Source: Bradyrhizobium sp. CCGUVB4N
Lineage (GTDB): Bacteria > Pseudomonadota > Alphaproteobacteria > Rhizobiales > Xanthobacteraceae
Direction of reading: 5' to 3'
Length of the DNA stretch: 64,000 nucleotides
NCBI RefSeq assembly: GCF_024199945.1
Contig: NZ_JANADP010000001.1
Location: forward strand, 8,699,001 to 8,763,000
Below the pieces are notes generated by a model. It did no database searches, was not told the origin of the DNA, and was given only the letters and a program-made list of their open reading frames with translations. Position numbers and translations under genes: made by a program. Of the stretch, positions 41,024 through 49,797 are shown piece by piece (position 1 is the first letter of the stretch; each line of letters opens with the position of its first letter).

Positions 41024-41866
41024 ATGCGTGTCTGGTTCATCACAGGAGCATCCCGCGGTTTTGGCGCATTGATCGCCGAGGCAGCCCTGAAGGCCGGCGA
41101 CGCCGTGGTCGCAACCGCGCGCGATCCGTCGACCATCACCGCGCGGCTGGGCAACCACGAGCGGCTGCTCGCCACCCGGCTCGACGTCACCAGCGAGGCC
41201 GAGGCCCATGAGGCGGCCGGCCAGGCGGTGAAAAAGTTCGGCCGCATCGACATCCTCGTCAACAATGCCGGCTACGGCCTGTTGGGCGCGATCGAGGAAG
41301 CGAGCGGCGCGGAAACGCAAAAGCTGTTCGCGACGAACGTGTTCGGCCTGCTCGGCGTCACCCGCGCCGTGCTGCCGCATATGCGCCGGCAGCGTTCGGG
41401 CCACGTCATCAACATCTCGTCGGTCGGTGGCTACACCGGCTATCCCGGCTGGGGCGTTTATGGTGCGACCAAGTTCGCGGTCGAGGGCCTCAGTGAAGCG
41501 CTGGCCGGCGAAGTCGCGCCGCTCGGCATCAAGGTGACCGTGGTCGAGCCGGGCTTCTTCCGCACCGACTTCCTCGACGAGTCCTCGCTGTCGCGCACGG
41601 CGCACACGATCGACGACTATCACGAAAGCGTCGGCAAGACTCGCGCGCATGCGGCCGAATTCAATCACGGCCAGCGCGGCGATCCGCGCAAGCTGGCCCA
41701 GGCCTTCCTGAAGCTCGCCGATGCCAGGAACCCGCCGCTGCGGCTGCCGCTCGGCAGCGACACGGTGGAGCGGATCGAGACCAAGAACGCCTTCGTAGCG
41801 AAGGAGCTCGCGGCATGGCGGACGGTCGCGACGTCGACCGACTTCACCAATGACGATCCTGCGTGA
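41024..41866 (+). CDS. SDR family oxidoreductase, 280 aa
   Basis: Classical SDR with WFITGASRGFGALIAE near residue 3, the NNAG motif (VNNAGYGLLGAIEE) near residue 82, Ser in INISSVGGYTG, and the intact catalytic YGATK near residue 147. ATG at 41024 follows GGAAAGGGCAACATC; an in-frame start at 40904 is too early and overlaps the LysR promoter. The gene is divergent from the LysR regulator and is its likely target. The substrate is unknown. Confidence 0.92.
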   Translation: MRVWFITGASRGFGALIAEAALKAGDAVVATARDPSTITARLGNHERLLATRLDVTSEAEAHEAAGQAVKKFGRIDILVNNAGYGLLGAIEEASGAETQKLFATNVFGLLGVTRAVLPHMRRQRSGHVINISSVGGYTGYPGWGVYGATKFAVEGLSEALAGEVAPLGIKVTVVEPGFFRTDFLDESSLSRTAHTIDDYHESVGKTRAHAAEFNHGQRGDPRKLAQAFLKLADARNPPLRLPLGSDTVERIETKNAFVAKELAAWRTVATSTDFTNDDPA

Positions 41867-41870
41867 AGAC

Positions 41871-41906
41871 AAAAAAAGCCCGGCGCTGGCTTGGCCAGGC
41901 CGGGCT
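41871..41906. terminator. rho-independent terminator
   Basis: Stem AGCCCGGC / GCCGGGCT with an inner CTGGC/GCCAG arm. On the minus strand it is followed by TTTTTTT, so it terminates the GNAT acetyltransferase transcript; it may also stop the SDR gene. Confidence 0.88.
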
Positions 41907-41916
41907 TGGAGTGGTG

Positions 41917-42540
41917 TCAGGCCGAGGCTGAGGGGCTATCGGCCTGACGGGAAAGCGCTGCAAGACGCCAGCTCGCGCAGGGAATGTCCTTGGGAGCGAC
42001 GTGGATCTCCTTGTCGAAGCGCACCAGCTTCCAGTCGTCAGGATGATTGACGAAGGCGAAGCCGGATTTACGCGCGAGCGAGATCATGGTCTGGTTGGAA
42101 CGCAGCGTGTCACCAAAGATGCACTCGGCACCAAGCGCAGCGGCGCGGCATTCGAGATTCTTCAGAAGTGCGGTCGCAATGCCGTGGCCCTGCCAGCGGT
42201 CGTCGACCGAGAGGCCGAATTCCAGTGTCGAGGTCTCGACATGGAAGGCGTAACGCGCTTCAGCGACAATGGTCTCGAAGCCGTCCACCATCTTGGTCGC
42301 CACGACGGTAAAGCGCTCGCGCGCTCCGACATCGAGGAACTCGCTCAGCAGGCCTTTCGGCAGCTCACTGAGGGCGCCGAAGAAGCGGTTGTACCGGGAG
42401 CGGGTCGAGAGCGAACGGAAATAGTGCTGAAGCTCCTCGGTGTCGCCGGGCTCGACGAAGCGGACGTTGAGCGGTTCGCCCTGTCGGGAGCGCAGCACGT
42501 CCGAATATTGCTTCAGATCTTCCAGGCGAAGGATGCTCAT
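41917..42540 (-). CDS. GNAT family N-acetyltransferase, 207 aa
   Basis: Acetyltransferase of the GCN5-related fold: N-terminal VRFVEPGDTEELQHYFRSLS, the acetyl-CoA-binding motif DDRWQGHGIATALLKNLECRA near residue 120, and GDTLRSNQTMISLARKSGF. The start MSILRLEDL at 42540 is preferred over an upstream in-frame start, with GAGG upstream. The substrate (amino group of a small molecule or protein) is unknown. A DUF1127 gene lies 70 bases upstream on the same strand. Confidence 0.88.
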   Translation of the reverse strand: MSILRLEDLKQYSDVLRSRQGEPLNVRFVEPGDTEELQHYFRSLSTRSRYNRFFGALSELPKGLLSEFLDVGARERFTVVATKMVDGFETIVAEARYAFHVETSTLEFGLSVDDRWQGHGIATALLKNLECRAAALGAECIFGDTLRSNQTMISLARKSGFAFVNHPDDWKLVRFDKEIHVAPKDIPCASWRLAALSRQADSPSASA

Positions 42541-42609
42541 GACACGAGCCTCAAAGGAAGAGGGACCGCCGGCGCCCCTGTGATCAGGCGGCGCCGGCCT
42601 GGCGGCCAA

Positions 42610-42813
42610 TCAGGCCCGCCAGAAAGGTTTGTCGGCCTCGTACGCGACATCGGTCCAGGACAGGCCGACGTCGTGGAGATCGCGGGCGGTCCAGTTGGTC
42701 AGCTCGCGACGGGTCCGGTAACGCTCGTGCCAGACATGGAGGGTCTCGCCGATCTGGTAGAGCAGGCCGGGTGCATGATGATTTGTCATCGAATTGTCGG
42801 TGCAAGTAGACAT
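42610..42813 (-). CDS. DUF1127 domain protein, 67 aa
   Basis: Small protein with the YjiS-like DUF1127 motif: WHERYRTRRELTNWTARDLHDVGLSWTDVAYEADKPFW. ATG at 42813 follows GAGGAGCTGAAA. In alphaproteobacteria such short, arginine-rich proteins are involved in RNA metabolism and phosphate/carbon regulation; the role here is not known. It is divergent from a LysR gene at 42924. Confidence 0.9.
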   Translation of the reverse strand: MSTCTDNSMTNHHAPGLLYQIGETLHVWHERYRTRRELTNWTARDLHDVGLSWTDVAYEADKPFWRA

Positions 42814-42923
42814 TTTCAGCTCCTCGAGCTAAATTTGAAGCGAATATCCTCCTGCGCGCGTCGTTCGACAAACGACAATTTGTACCTCTTCGCATGAAAT
42901 AAGCTCATGCATCCTGCTGCCAA

Positions 42924-43823
42924 ATGACTGCCAGATTGCCCTCCCTGAACGGATTGCGGGCGTTTGAGGCCGCCGCGCGCCATCTCAGCTTCACGCTGGC
43001 CGCCAGCGAGCTGAACGTGACGCAGACCGCGATCAGCCATCAGATCCGGCGGCTCGAGGAGGAACTCGGCATCCGCCTGTTCATCCGCCAGAACCGCGCG
43101 CTGGCCCTGACAGCGGAGGCGCGCGACTACCTCCCGGGCGTCCGCGCCGCCTTCAACGACCTCCGCCTGGCGACCGACCGGTTGCTGCGCAAGGACGACG
43201 ACAAGGTGCTGACGGTCTCGACCCTGGCCTCGCTCGCCGCCAAATGGCTGCTGCCGCGGCTGACTGATTTCCAGGAGGCGCATCCCGGCATCGACGTCCG
43301 CATCACCACCTCGACCAGCCTCGTCGACTTCCAGCGCGACGATGTCGATGCCGCAATCCGTTACGGCCGCGGCCAGTGGCCGGGCCTGCGCGCCGACTGG
43401 TTGATGGCGGATGAGCTGTTCCCGGTGTGCAGCCCATCTCTGCTGCGCGGCGACAAGCCGCTGCGCCGGCCGGAGGATCTCCGCGGCTATCCGCTGCTGC
43501 ACACATCCAACGCCAACAGCGACGACTGGCGGCTGTGGCTGACGGCGGCGGGCCTGCCGGCCGACATCGCCAAGCAGCCCGGCATCACCTTCGACATGAT
43601 CTTCATGACCATCCAGGCCGCGATCGACGGCATTGGCGTTGCAATGGGCCGCACCTCCTACGTGAGTGACGACATCGCCAAGGGGCGATTGGTGGTTCCC
43701 TTCAAGATCGCCCTGCCAGCCGACGCCGGCTTTTACCTGGTCTCGCCGGAAGGCCGTCGCGAGGCGCCAAAGCTTGCCGCCTTCCGCCAATGGATGATCG
43801 CTGCAACGCAGAATAAAGCCTGA
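42924..43823 (+). CDS. LysR family transcriptional regulator (GcvA-like), 299 aa
   Basis: LysR winged helix with LPSLNGLRAFEAAARHLSFT, LAASELNVTQTAISHQIRRL, ending in RLFIRQNRALALT, the pattern of the GcvA subgroup. The effector domain follows from residue 92 to the end. It is divergent from the DUF1127 gene and upstream of an MFS transporter on the same strand; either could be its target. Confidence 0.9.
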   Translation: MTARLPSLNGLRAFEAAARHLSFTLAASELNVTQTAISHQIRRLEEELGIRLFIRQNRALALTAEARDYLPGVRAAFNDLRLATDRLLRKDDDKVLTVSTLASLAAKWLLPRLTDFQEAHPGIDVRITTSTSLVDFQRDDVDAAIRYGRGQWPGLRADWLMADELFPVCSPSLLRGDKPLRRPEDLRGYPLLHTSNANSDDWRLWLTAAGLPADIAKQPGITFDMIFMTIQAAIDGIGVAMGRTSYVSDDIAKGRLVVPFKIALPADAGFYLVSPEGRREAPKLAAFRQWMIAATQNKA

Positions 43824-43968
43824 AAAATCATCAGCTTCCGCAGCGAAATGGGTTGACTCGCAAGGCCTCGCGCGAGAGGGGTTAGACAGATTGTCGCAGT
43901 AACAATCTGTCGCCTTGCCGTGAAAATGAGTTCCGGTCCGGCCACGTCTTCCAGGGGAGCAAACGTCA

Positions 43969-45300
43969 ATGGCTGGACCAGCAGCATCAACCAATCCGCC
44001 CGAGATCAAGTCGCGCATCGGCGCGATCCTGCGCGCCACGTCGGGCAATTTCCTCGAACAGTTCGACTTCTTCCTGTTCGGCTTCTACGCCGCCGCGATC
44101 GGCAAGGCGTTCTTCCCCTCCACCAACGAGACCGCATCGCTGCTCAACACCTTTGGCGTGTTCTGGCTCGGCGCGCTGATGCGCCCGGTCGGCGCGATCG
44201 TGCTCGGCGCCTACATCGACCGCATCGGCCGCCGTCAGGGCCTGATCGTCACGCTCGGCATCATGGCCATCGGCACCGTCGTCATCGCATTCTGCCCGAG
44301 CTATGCGACCATCGGCATCGCGGCACCGATCATCGTGCTGATCGGGCGCCTGTTGCAGGGCTTCTCCGCCGGCGTCGAGCTCGGCGGCGTCTCGGTCTAT
44401 CTCGCTGAAATCTCCACGCCCGGCAATCGCGGCTTCTACACCTCGTTCCAGTCGTCGAGCCAGCAAGTCGCGATCTTCGTGGCCTCGATCCTCGGCTACA
44501 TCCTGTCCGAGCTGATGCCGGCCGATACGGTCGCGTCCTGGGGCTGGCGCATTCCATTCTTCGTCGGCTGCCTGATCATTCCCCTGATCTTCTTCCTGCG
44601 GCGCACGCTGGAGGAAACGCCGGCCTTCCTCGCGATGAAGAAGCACCCGACCGCCAGCGAAGTGTTCGCTTCCGCGCTCGCCAACTGGCGCATCGTCATC
44701 CTCGGCATGATGATCGCGATCCTGACCACGACGACGTTCTACTTCGTCACCGTCTACACGCCGACCTTCGGCAAGACCGTGCTGAAGCTGTCGACGCAGG
44801 ATGCGCTGCTGGTCACGCTGCTGGTCGCCGTCACGAACTTCATCTGGAATCCGGTCGGCGGCGCGCTGTCCGACCGGATCGGCCGAAAGCCGGTGCTGCT
44901 CGCCATCGCCACGCTGGCGCTGCTCACCGCCTATCCGGCGCTGAGCTGGCTGGTGGCCGCGCCGACCTTCGGCAAGCTGCTCGCCGTCGAGATGATGTTC
45001 TCGTTCTATTTCGGCATGTACAGCGGCACCATGCTCGGTGCACTGGTCGAGATCGTGCCGGCGCATGTGCGCACGACCTGCTTCTCGCTGGCCTTCGCGC
45101 TCGCGGCCGCGCTGTTCGGCACCTTCACGCCGTTCGCGTCCACCTGGCTGATCGAGCAGACCGGCAACAAGGCCATGCCCGGCGCCTGGCTGATGTTCGC
45201 GGCAGCACTCGGCATCATCGCCGCGCTGATCGTCTATCGCGACGGCGGCAAGGCGGTGCCGACATATGATACGGCGGCGGAGCCGGCGACGGGGCATTAG
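43969..45300 (+). CDS. MFS metabolite:proton symporter, 443 aa
   Basis: Twelve-helix major facilitator of the MHS (citrate/alpha-ketoglutarate/proline-type) branch. SGNFLEQFDFFLFGFYAAAI near residue 25 and the loop 2-3 motif GAYIDRIGRRQGL near residue 81 are present, and RLLQGFSAGVELGGVSVYLA near residue 126 is typical. ATG at 43969 follows AGGGGAGCAAACGTCA. It probably imports an organic acid with protons. The preceding LysR gene may regulate it. Confidence 0.9.
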   Translation: MAGPAASTNPPEIKSRIGAILRATSGNFLEQFDFFLFGFYAAAIGKAFFPSTNETASLLNTFGVFWLGALMRPVGAIVLGAYIDRIGRRQGLIVTLGIMAIGTVVIAFCPSYATIGIAAPIIVLIGRLLQGFSAGVELGGVSVYLAEISTPGNRGFYTSFQSSSQQVAIFVASILGYILSELMPADTVASWGWRIPFFVGCLIIPLIFFLRRTLEETPAFLAMKKHPTASEVFASALANWRIVILGMMIAILTTTTFYFVTVYTPTFGKTVLKLSTQDALLVTLLVAVTNFIWNPVGGALSDRIGRKPVLLAIATLALLTAYPALSWLVAAPTFGKLLAVEMMFSFYFGMYSGTMLGALVEIVPAHVRTTCFSLAFALAAALFGTFTPFASTWLIEQTGNKAMPGAWLMFAAALGIIAALIVYRDGGKAVPTYDTAAEPATGH

Positions 45301-45329
45301 CAGTCACTTGGATCACCGCGAATCTTCAC

Positions 45330-45354
45330 CCTCCCCCTCCAGGGGAGGGTAAGC
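45330..45354. repeat. family D single hairpin
   Basis: CCCTCCCCCT / AGGGGAGGG hairpin between the MFS gene (+) and the Rieske gene (-). It corresponds to the outer arm of the larger element at 30302-30484. Confidence 0.65.
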
Positions 45355-45358
45355 GCAG

Positions 45359-45775
45359 CTACAGCTCCACCACCACGTAGTCGCTCTCGACCTTCACCGG
45401 GATCGTCTCGGCGACATACGGTCCCTTCACCACGCTCGCGCCGGGCTCGACATGGGCCGGATAGGCCTTCACGCGGAAGCGGCGGGGGTCGCAATAGGAC
45501 TGGCCGGTACGGATGTCGAACTCCCAGCCGTGCCAGGGACAGCGAATGATCTCGCCGAGTTTGGTGTATTCGATCTCGCCGGGGTCACGCGACTGTGCGA
45601 GCCCGATCAGCGGCCCCTCGCACAGCGCCGCGCCCTGATGCGGGCAGCGGTTCATCAGGCCGAAATACTCGCCCTTGATGTTGAAGACAGCGATGGGCCG
45701 GCCGTCGATCTCCAGAAATTTTCGCGTGCCGGGCGGAAGCTCATCCACCGCGGCAATGACATGACGCGCCATCAA
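45359..45775 (-). CDS. Rieske [2Fe-2S] ferredoxin-like protein, 138 aa
   Basis: Stand-alone Rieske domain. The cluster ligands are Cys-His in CPHQGAAL and Cys-x-x-His in CPWHGWEFDI, the classic C-x-H and C-x-x-H pair. Length is about that of Rieske ferredoxins that feed electrons to aromatic oxygenases or nitrite reductases. Its start overlaps the stop of the amidohydrolase at 45772 by 4 bases (ATGA), so it is translated with it. No oxygenase gene is nearby. Confidence 0.9.
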   Translation of the reverse strand: MMARHVIAAVDELPPGTRKFLEIDGRPIAVFNIKGEYFGLMNRCPHQGAALCEGPLIGLAQSRDPGEIEYTKLGEIIRCPWHGWEFDIRTGQSYCDPRRFRVKAYPAHVEPGASVVKGPYVAETIPVKVESDYVVVEL

Positions 45776-46881
45776 GCAATCCCGTAAAGCTGCTTGGCAT
45801 TGCCGAGATAGAACGCCGAGCGATTGGCTTCACTGACACCCGCCGGCAGCACGCGCGACGGCTCGTCGTAGTCCCAATGCGGATAGTCTGTCGCGAACAG
45901 CAGACGGTCCCAGCCGATCCAGTTGATGACGTCGAACAGATCCTCGCGCCGCTCGGGGTCTTCCATCGGCTGCGTCGTCCACCACACCTGCTCGCGGATA
46001 TATTCCGACGGCGGTCGTTTGACGTGCGGCACTTCGCTGCGCAGCCGCTGCCAGACCTTGTCGAGCCGCCACGCCAGCGACGGCGCCCAGCCGAAGCCGG
46101 CCTCGATCATCACCATCTTCAGTTTCGGGAAGCGCTCGAACACGCCTTCCAGAACAAGGCTCGCCAGCGCCGATTGCTGGCACTGCGAATGCCCCACCAT
46201 CTCCTCGATGTAATAGGACGGCCAGCCTGACGGCGTGATCGGATTGCCGCCGAAGCCAAAGGCGTGAACGCCAACGGGAAGACCCGCCTCTTCCGCAGCC
46301 TGATAGATCGGCCAGTAGCGGCGCTGGCCGAGCGGCTCGACATTGCGGCTGAGCAGCAGCACCTGCACGAAGTTCTTGTCGCCGGCACGCTCGCGGATTT
46401 CGGCCGCGGCCGACAGGCCGTCCTCATTGCCGACGACGATCGAGGCCTTCAGCCGCTTGTCCTTGCTGGTCCATTTGTCGATCTGCCAGTCGTTGATGGC
46501 CGAGCACAGCGCGGCCGAGAGCTCGTGATTGCGGATGCCCTGCCCGGTGTTGAGCGGATTGAGCACGCCGAGCTGGACATTGTTCGGATCGAGCAGCTGC
46601 TTTTGCATGAAAGACAGCGAGGAACCCTGCGGGCCGCCCTCCGGCGGATAGGCATCGCGGCGCGAGGCGTTGGGCTGCGCCTTCGGATAGGGCGGGCCTT
46701 CCATCATGCCCTGATAGGCATGGACGCCGTAGACCTCGAGATGATGCTGCCAGCGTTTGGCGAGATAGGGATAGAGCTCGGTACGGGTCGCGCGCGCCGG
46801 ATGGATGTCGCAGTCCGCGATCGCGGTCTTGGTCGTCAAGGGAGAAGCGGCTTCGGAGTTTTCGCGGAACTGGATATTCAT
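45772..46881 (-). CDS. amidohydrolase (ACMSD/Amidohydro_2 type), 369 aa
   Basis: TIM-barrel metal hydrolase or decarboxylase. The N-terminal metal motif is the DxH of DCDIHPARATR near residue 24, later motifs are LPVGVHAFGFGG near residue 199 and the C-terminal LFATDYPHWDYDEPSR near residue 335. This pattern matches Amidohydro_2 proteins that decarboxylate or hydrolyse ring-cleavage products. ATG at 46881 follows AAAGGAGGCAAGGCG. It is homologous to the gene upstream at 46907; the pair is probably co-transcribed. Confidence 0.88.
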   Translation of the reverse strand: MNIQFRENSEAASPLTTKTAIADCDIHPARATRTELYPYLAKRWQHHLEVYGVHAYQGMMEGPPYPKAQPNASRRDAYPPEGGPQGSSLSFMQKQLLDPNNVQLGVLNPLNTGQGIRNHELSAALCSAINDWQIDKWTSKDKRLKASIVVGNEDGLSAAAEIRERAGDKNFVQVLLLSRNVEPLGQRRYWPIYQAAEEAGLPVGVHAFGFGGNPITPSGWPSYYIEEMVGHSQCQQSALASLVLEGVFERFPKLKMVMIEAGFGWAPSLAWRLDKVWQRLRSEVPHVKRPPSEYIREQVWWTTQPMEDPERREDLFDVINWIGWDRLLFATDYPHWDYDEPSRVLPAGVSEANRSAFYLGNAKQLYGIA

Positions 46882-46906
46882 CGCCTTGCCTCCTTTGGCA
46901 GCGCGC

Positions 46907-47965
46907 TCACGTCAGGCGGGGATAGGTTGCATGCGGATTGTCGATCATGATCTTGCGCACGAGATCGGGAGACAGACCTTGAGGCAGCGCGTCCAGGCCG
47001 TCGAACTGCCAGTGCGGATAGTCCGTCGAGAATAGGACTAATTCGTCGGACTGCATATGATCAAACAGGCGAATTAATGTCGCTTCGTCAGGCGGCGCAT
47101 CAAATGGCTGTAACGAGAAGCGGATGTTGCTGCGCACAATTTCAAGCGGAGCGCGATCGACCCAGGGCGTCTCCATCCGCACCCCGCGCCAGAACTTGTG
47201 CAGACGCCAGAGATAGGGCGAGATCCATGAGACGCCGGATTCCAGCATCACCATCTTCAGCCGCGGATATTTGGCGAACACACCCTCGACGATCAGGCTG
47301 GTGAGCTGGGTCTGGAACGCCTGGGCCTGACCAACATAATCCTCGATGTGATAGGACCCCCATCCCACCGCGGTCGGCGGATTGTGATAGGCGGAACCGG
47401 CGTGGATCCCGATCGGCAGGCCGTGCCGTTCCGCCGCCTCGTAGATCGGCCACAGCGCGCGCTTGCCGAGCGGCGTGTCGCCCATGACAAGCATCAGCAC
47501 CTGCACGAATCGCTTGTCCTCAGCACAGCGCTCGATCTCGGCGACGGCCTTCTCGATGCTTTGCGTCGGGATCACGATCGAGCCGCGCAGCCGCTTGTCA
47601 CGGTCGAGCCATTCCTTCGCGAGCCATTGGTTCAGCGCGCGGCAGAACGCGGCCTGCATGTCTTCGGAAAACACCATCTGCACGCCGTAAAGCGGGTTGC
47701 AGATGGCGTGCGTCAGCTGGAAGGGATCGAGCACATGGCGCTGCATGTCCTCGAGGCTCTCGCCCGGCTTGCCGTTCTCGGGGCGCCAATCCGGTCGCGC
47801 CATGATCGGCGAGTTCTTCGGATAGGATTGCGAGACGAGATCGACCATGCCGCGCGTCGTCACCTGATCGCGCCAATAGTCGCTCAGGTAGGGCAGCAGG
47901 CTGGTCAGATGCGGCACGGCCGGATGCACATCGCAATCCACCCCGCCGGCGATCAGGGACGCCAT
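46907..47965 (-). CDS. amidohydrolase (ACMSD/Amidohydro_2 type), 352 aa
   Basis: Paralogue of the next gene downstream. VDCDVHPAVPHLTSLL near residue 9 carries the DxH metal ligands; PIGIHAGSAYHNP near residue 195 and LFSTDYPHWQFDGLDA near residue 317 follow. The start at 47965 follows GAGAAGGGAGACGTG and is preferred over a longer frame. It is the first gene of a three-gene unit ending with the Rieske protein. The pair may form a heteromer or act on successive substrates. Confidence 0.87.
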   Translation of the reverse strand: MASLIAGGVDCDVHPAVPHLTSLLPYLSDYWRDQVTTRGMVDLVSQSYPKNSPIMARPDWRPENGKPGESLEDMQRHVLDPFQLTHAICNPLYGVQMVFSEDMQAAFCRALNQWLAKEWLDRDKRLRGSIVIPTQSIEKAVAEIERCAEDKRFVQVLMLVMGDTPLGKRALWPIYEAAERHGLPIGIHAGSAYHNPPTAVGWGSYHIEDYVGQAQAFQTQLTSLIVEGVFAKYPRLKMVMLESGVSWISPYLWRLHKFWRGVRMETPWVDRAPLEIVRSNIRFSLQPFDAPPDEATLIRLFDHMQSDELVLFSTDYPHWQFDGLDALPQGLSPDLVRKIMIDNPHATYPRLT

Positions 47966-48133
47966 CACGTCTCCCTTCTCACGTTTCCTCGTCATCTCTT
48001 GTCGCGGGCGGCGCTCAGCCGCCTCGCCTTGTCCGCCATTCAAGCAGGCCTGCCCTCCGCCCGCAACTCGGCCAAGGCTTCTGTCATATGCTAGGAAGGC
48101 TGAGCTCAGTTGCGAGGGAATAAGGGGTCAGGA

Positions 48134-48616
48134 ATGAAAGAGCTCGTCAGCATTGCGGAACAGGTCGCGGCAAAACTGATCGCGCGCAAACAGACCATTG
48201 CGGTCGCGGAATCCTCGGCCGGCGGCCTGATCGCGGCGAGCCTGCTCGCAGTGCCCGGCGCATCCGCCTATTTCCTCGGCGGCGCTGTGGTCTACACCCG
48301 CGACGCCAGGCGCGTGCTGATGGATATTTCGGATGAAGGAATGAAGGGCTTTCGTTCCTCCTCGGAGCCCTACGCAAAGCTTCTGGCCGACCAGATGCGC
48401 GGCCGCTTCGCATCGGACTGGGGCCTGTCCGAGACCGGCGCAGCCGGCCCGACCGGCAACCGCTACGGCGACGCCGCCGGCCATAGCTGCATGGCGGTCG
48501 CTGGACCCGCCACGGAGGTGATGACGCTCGAGACCGGGAGCAACGACCGGTTCGCGAACATGCAGGTGTTCGCGGCGACGGCGCTGAACTTGTTGTTGAA
48601 GAAGCTGTCAGACTAG
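48134..48616 (+). CDS. CinA C-terminal domain family protein, 160 aa
   Basis: Matches the stand-alone C-terminal domain of CinA (PncC, nicotinamide-nucleotide amidase): AESSAGGLIAASLLAVPGAS near residue 27 and a later GLSETGAAGPTGNRYGDAAG. The usual AESCTGGL has Ser for Cys here, and the AVTGIAGPGG motif is altered, so amidase activity is uncertain. ATG at 48134 follows AAGGGGTCAGGA. It is transcribed alone. Confidence 0.85.
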   Translation: MKELVSIAEQVAAKLIARKQTIAVAESSAGGLIAASLLAVPGASAYFLGGAVVYTRDARRVLMDISDEGMKGFRSSSEPYAKLLADQMRGRFASDWGLSETGAAGPTGNRYGDAAGHSCMAVAGPATEVMTLETGSNDRFANMQVFAATALNLLLKKLSD

Positions 48617-48665
48617 CTGCAGCGTTTCAGTGGCGTCCTGGCGAAAGCCAGGACGACACCAAGGC

Positions 48666-48941
48666 TCATCTTCCCAGATGCCGCGTAAAGATCCGCACCA
48701 CGTAGCCCTTGAATCGCGGCGCCTCGTCGTAGAGATCCGAGGCCAGTCGCTCGATGGTCTCGCGCAGCGACATGAACTGCGCCTGCCGCGCGCTGCTTTC
48801 GGTGCCTTGCATGCCCGCAAGCTGGTCCATCGCGGCATCGCTGATCTGGCAATGCACGACATCCTCGTCATTCAACATGGTGAAGCGGAAAGCCAGACGT
48901 TCGAGGTCGTGGCCGATGATCTTGTCGCGCGCCAGCGGCAT
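48666..48941 (-). CDS. DUF1488-like protein, 91 aa
   Basis: Small cytoplasmic protein reading MPLARDKIIGHDLERLAFRF at the N-terminus and LRETIERLASDLYDEA near residue 65, consistent with DUF1488. The start at 48941 is preferred; a TTG at 48980 lies across the hairpin and is unlikely. A 14-bp perfect inverted repeat ends 4 bases before this ATG and contains the only Shine-Dalgarno-like sequence, so translation may be controlled by RNA folding. No function is known for the family. Confidence 0.65.
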   Translation of the reverse strand: MPLARDKIIGHDLERLAFRFTMLNDEDVVHCQISDAAMDQLAGMQGTESSARQAQFMSLRETIERLASDLYDEAPRFKGYVVRIFTRHLGR

Positions 48942-48944
48942 CCC

Positions 48945-48977
48945 ATTGTCCCGTTCGCACCCCCGAACGGGACAATG
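48945..48977 (-). promoter_or_regulatory. 5' leader hairpin over the ribosome binding site
   Basis: Perfect 14-bp stem (48945-48958 and 48964-48977) with loop bases 48959-48963. On the minus strand it lies directly before ATG 48941, and the GGGAC Shine-Dalgarno-like bases are inside the stem. A run of six T precedes the hairpin instead of following it, so it is not a normal terminator. Confidence 0.7.
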
Positions 48978-49025
48978 CAAAAAATCCGACGCCTTGTCAC
49001 CTTGGCCGCAGGACCAGCGCGGCCC

Positions 49026-49652
49026 CTAATAGGCCAGCGCCGTTCCAGTCGGCTTGTCGAGTGCCGCGGCCAGCGATTTATACTCCGCGCAATCCGTGCC
49101 GCAGATGGCTGCAATCCGGCTGAGATGATAGAGCGCCTGCTCGCGGTTACCCCGCTCGAGCTGCCACAGACCGTAATACTGCCATGTCAGGACGTGGTTC
49201 GGATCCGCCTTCAGCGCGCGCTCGTACCAGACCTGCGACTGCTCGTAGTCGCCGAGCTTCCGGTAGGAGTAGCCGATGAGGTTGGCGACGTTCGGATGAT
49301 CGTCATGGCCAAGCGACTTCAATTGCGCGATCGCGCTCGCATAATCGTTGCGCTCGTAGATGGTGTCATAGGCCACGCGGTAGCCGGCCGCGAAGGCGGG
49401 ATCGTCGATACTCGACTGGTTGTTCGGCTTCTTGCCTTTCTGGGTCGCCTTGGTGCGGCTCGGGTAGGTCGGGGCCGGCGTGCTCTGGCTGGACGAGGGG
49501 TGCGCGAAGGGGTCCATGCCGCCCCCGCCGCCACCCCCGCCTCCGCCGCCACCTCCGCCGCCTGCCGCCAAGGCAGGACCAGACCCGGTTAGGGCGACGA
49601 GCGCCGCGAGATACGCGCAGCGAACGACAAACCTGATGATCGGAGCGAGCAT
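49026..49652 (-). CDS. secreted TPR-repeat protein with poly-glycine tract, 208 aa
   Basis: Signal peptide in residues 1-30 (MLAPIIRFVVRCAYLAALVA, cleavage near GPALAA), then 15 consecutive glycines encoded by mixed Gly codons (49518-49562), then a Ser/Pro/Thr-rich linker, then two or three tetratricopeptide repeats (NVANLIGYSYRKLGDYEQSQ, HVLTWQYYGLWQLERGNREQ). The start at 49652 follows CAGGAGACCACA. The glycine tract may act as a flexible linker. Probably periplasmic; function unknown. Confidence 0.83.
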   Translation of the reverse strand: MLAPIIRFVVRCAYLAALVALTGSGPALAAGGGGGGGGGGGGGGGMDPFAHPSSSQSTPAPTYPSRTKATQKGKKPNNQSSIDDPAFAAGYRVAYDTIYERNDYASAIAQLKSLGHDDHPNVANLIGYSYRKLGDYEQSQVWYERALKADPNHVLTWQYYGLWQLERGNREQALYHLSRIAAICGTDCAEYKSLAAALDKPTGTALAY

Positions 49653-49797
49653 TGTGGTCTCCTGATGTCTGCTGGAAGTCACCCCGGATGAGATGACAAC
49701 CCTGCCCTGGCGCGGATATTCCCGGGATACGCGCGCGAGCACATCAGGAGCTCGGCACGACAGCTGTGCTGCCGTTGTTCAGGCCGCTCCGGCCGGC

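Noticed and set aside
48666..48980. TTG start at 48980 for the DUF1488-like protein
   Set aside because: It would translate through the 14-bp hairpin and add residues not expected in the family; ATG 48941 fits better.
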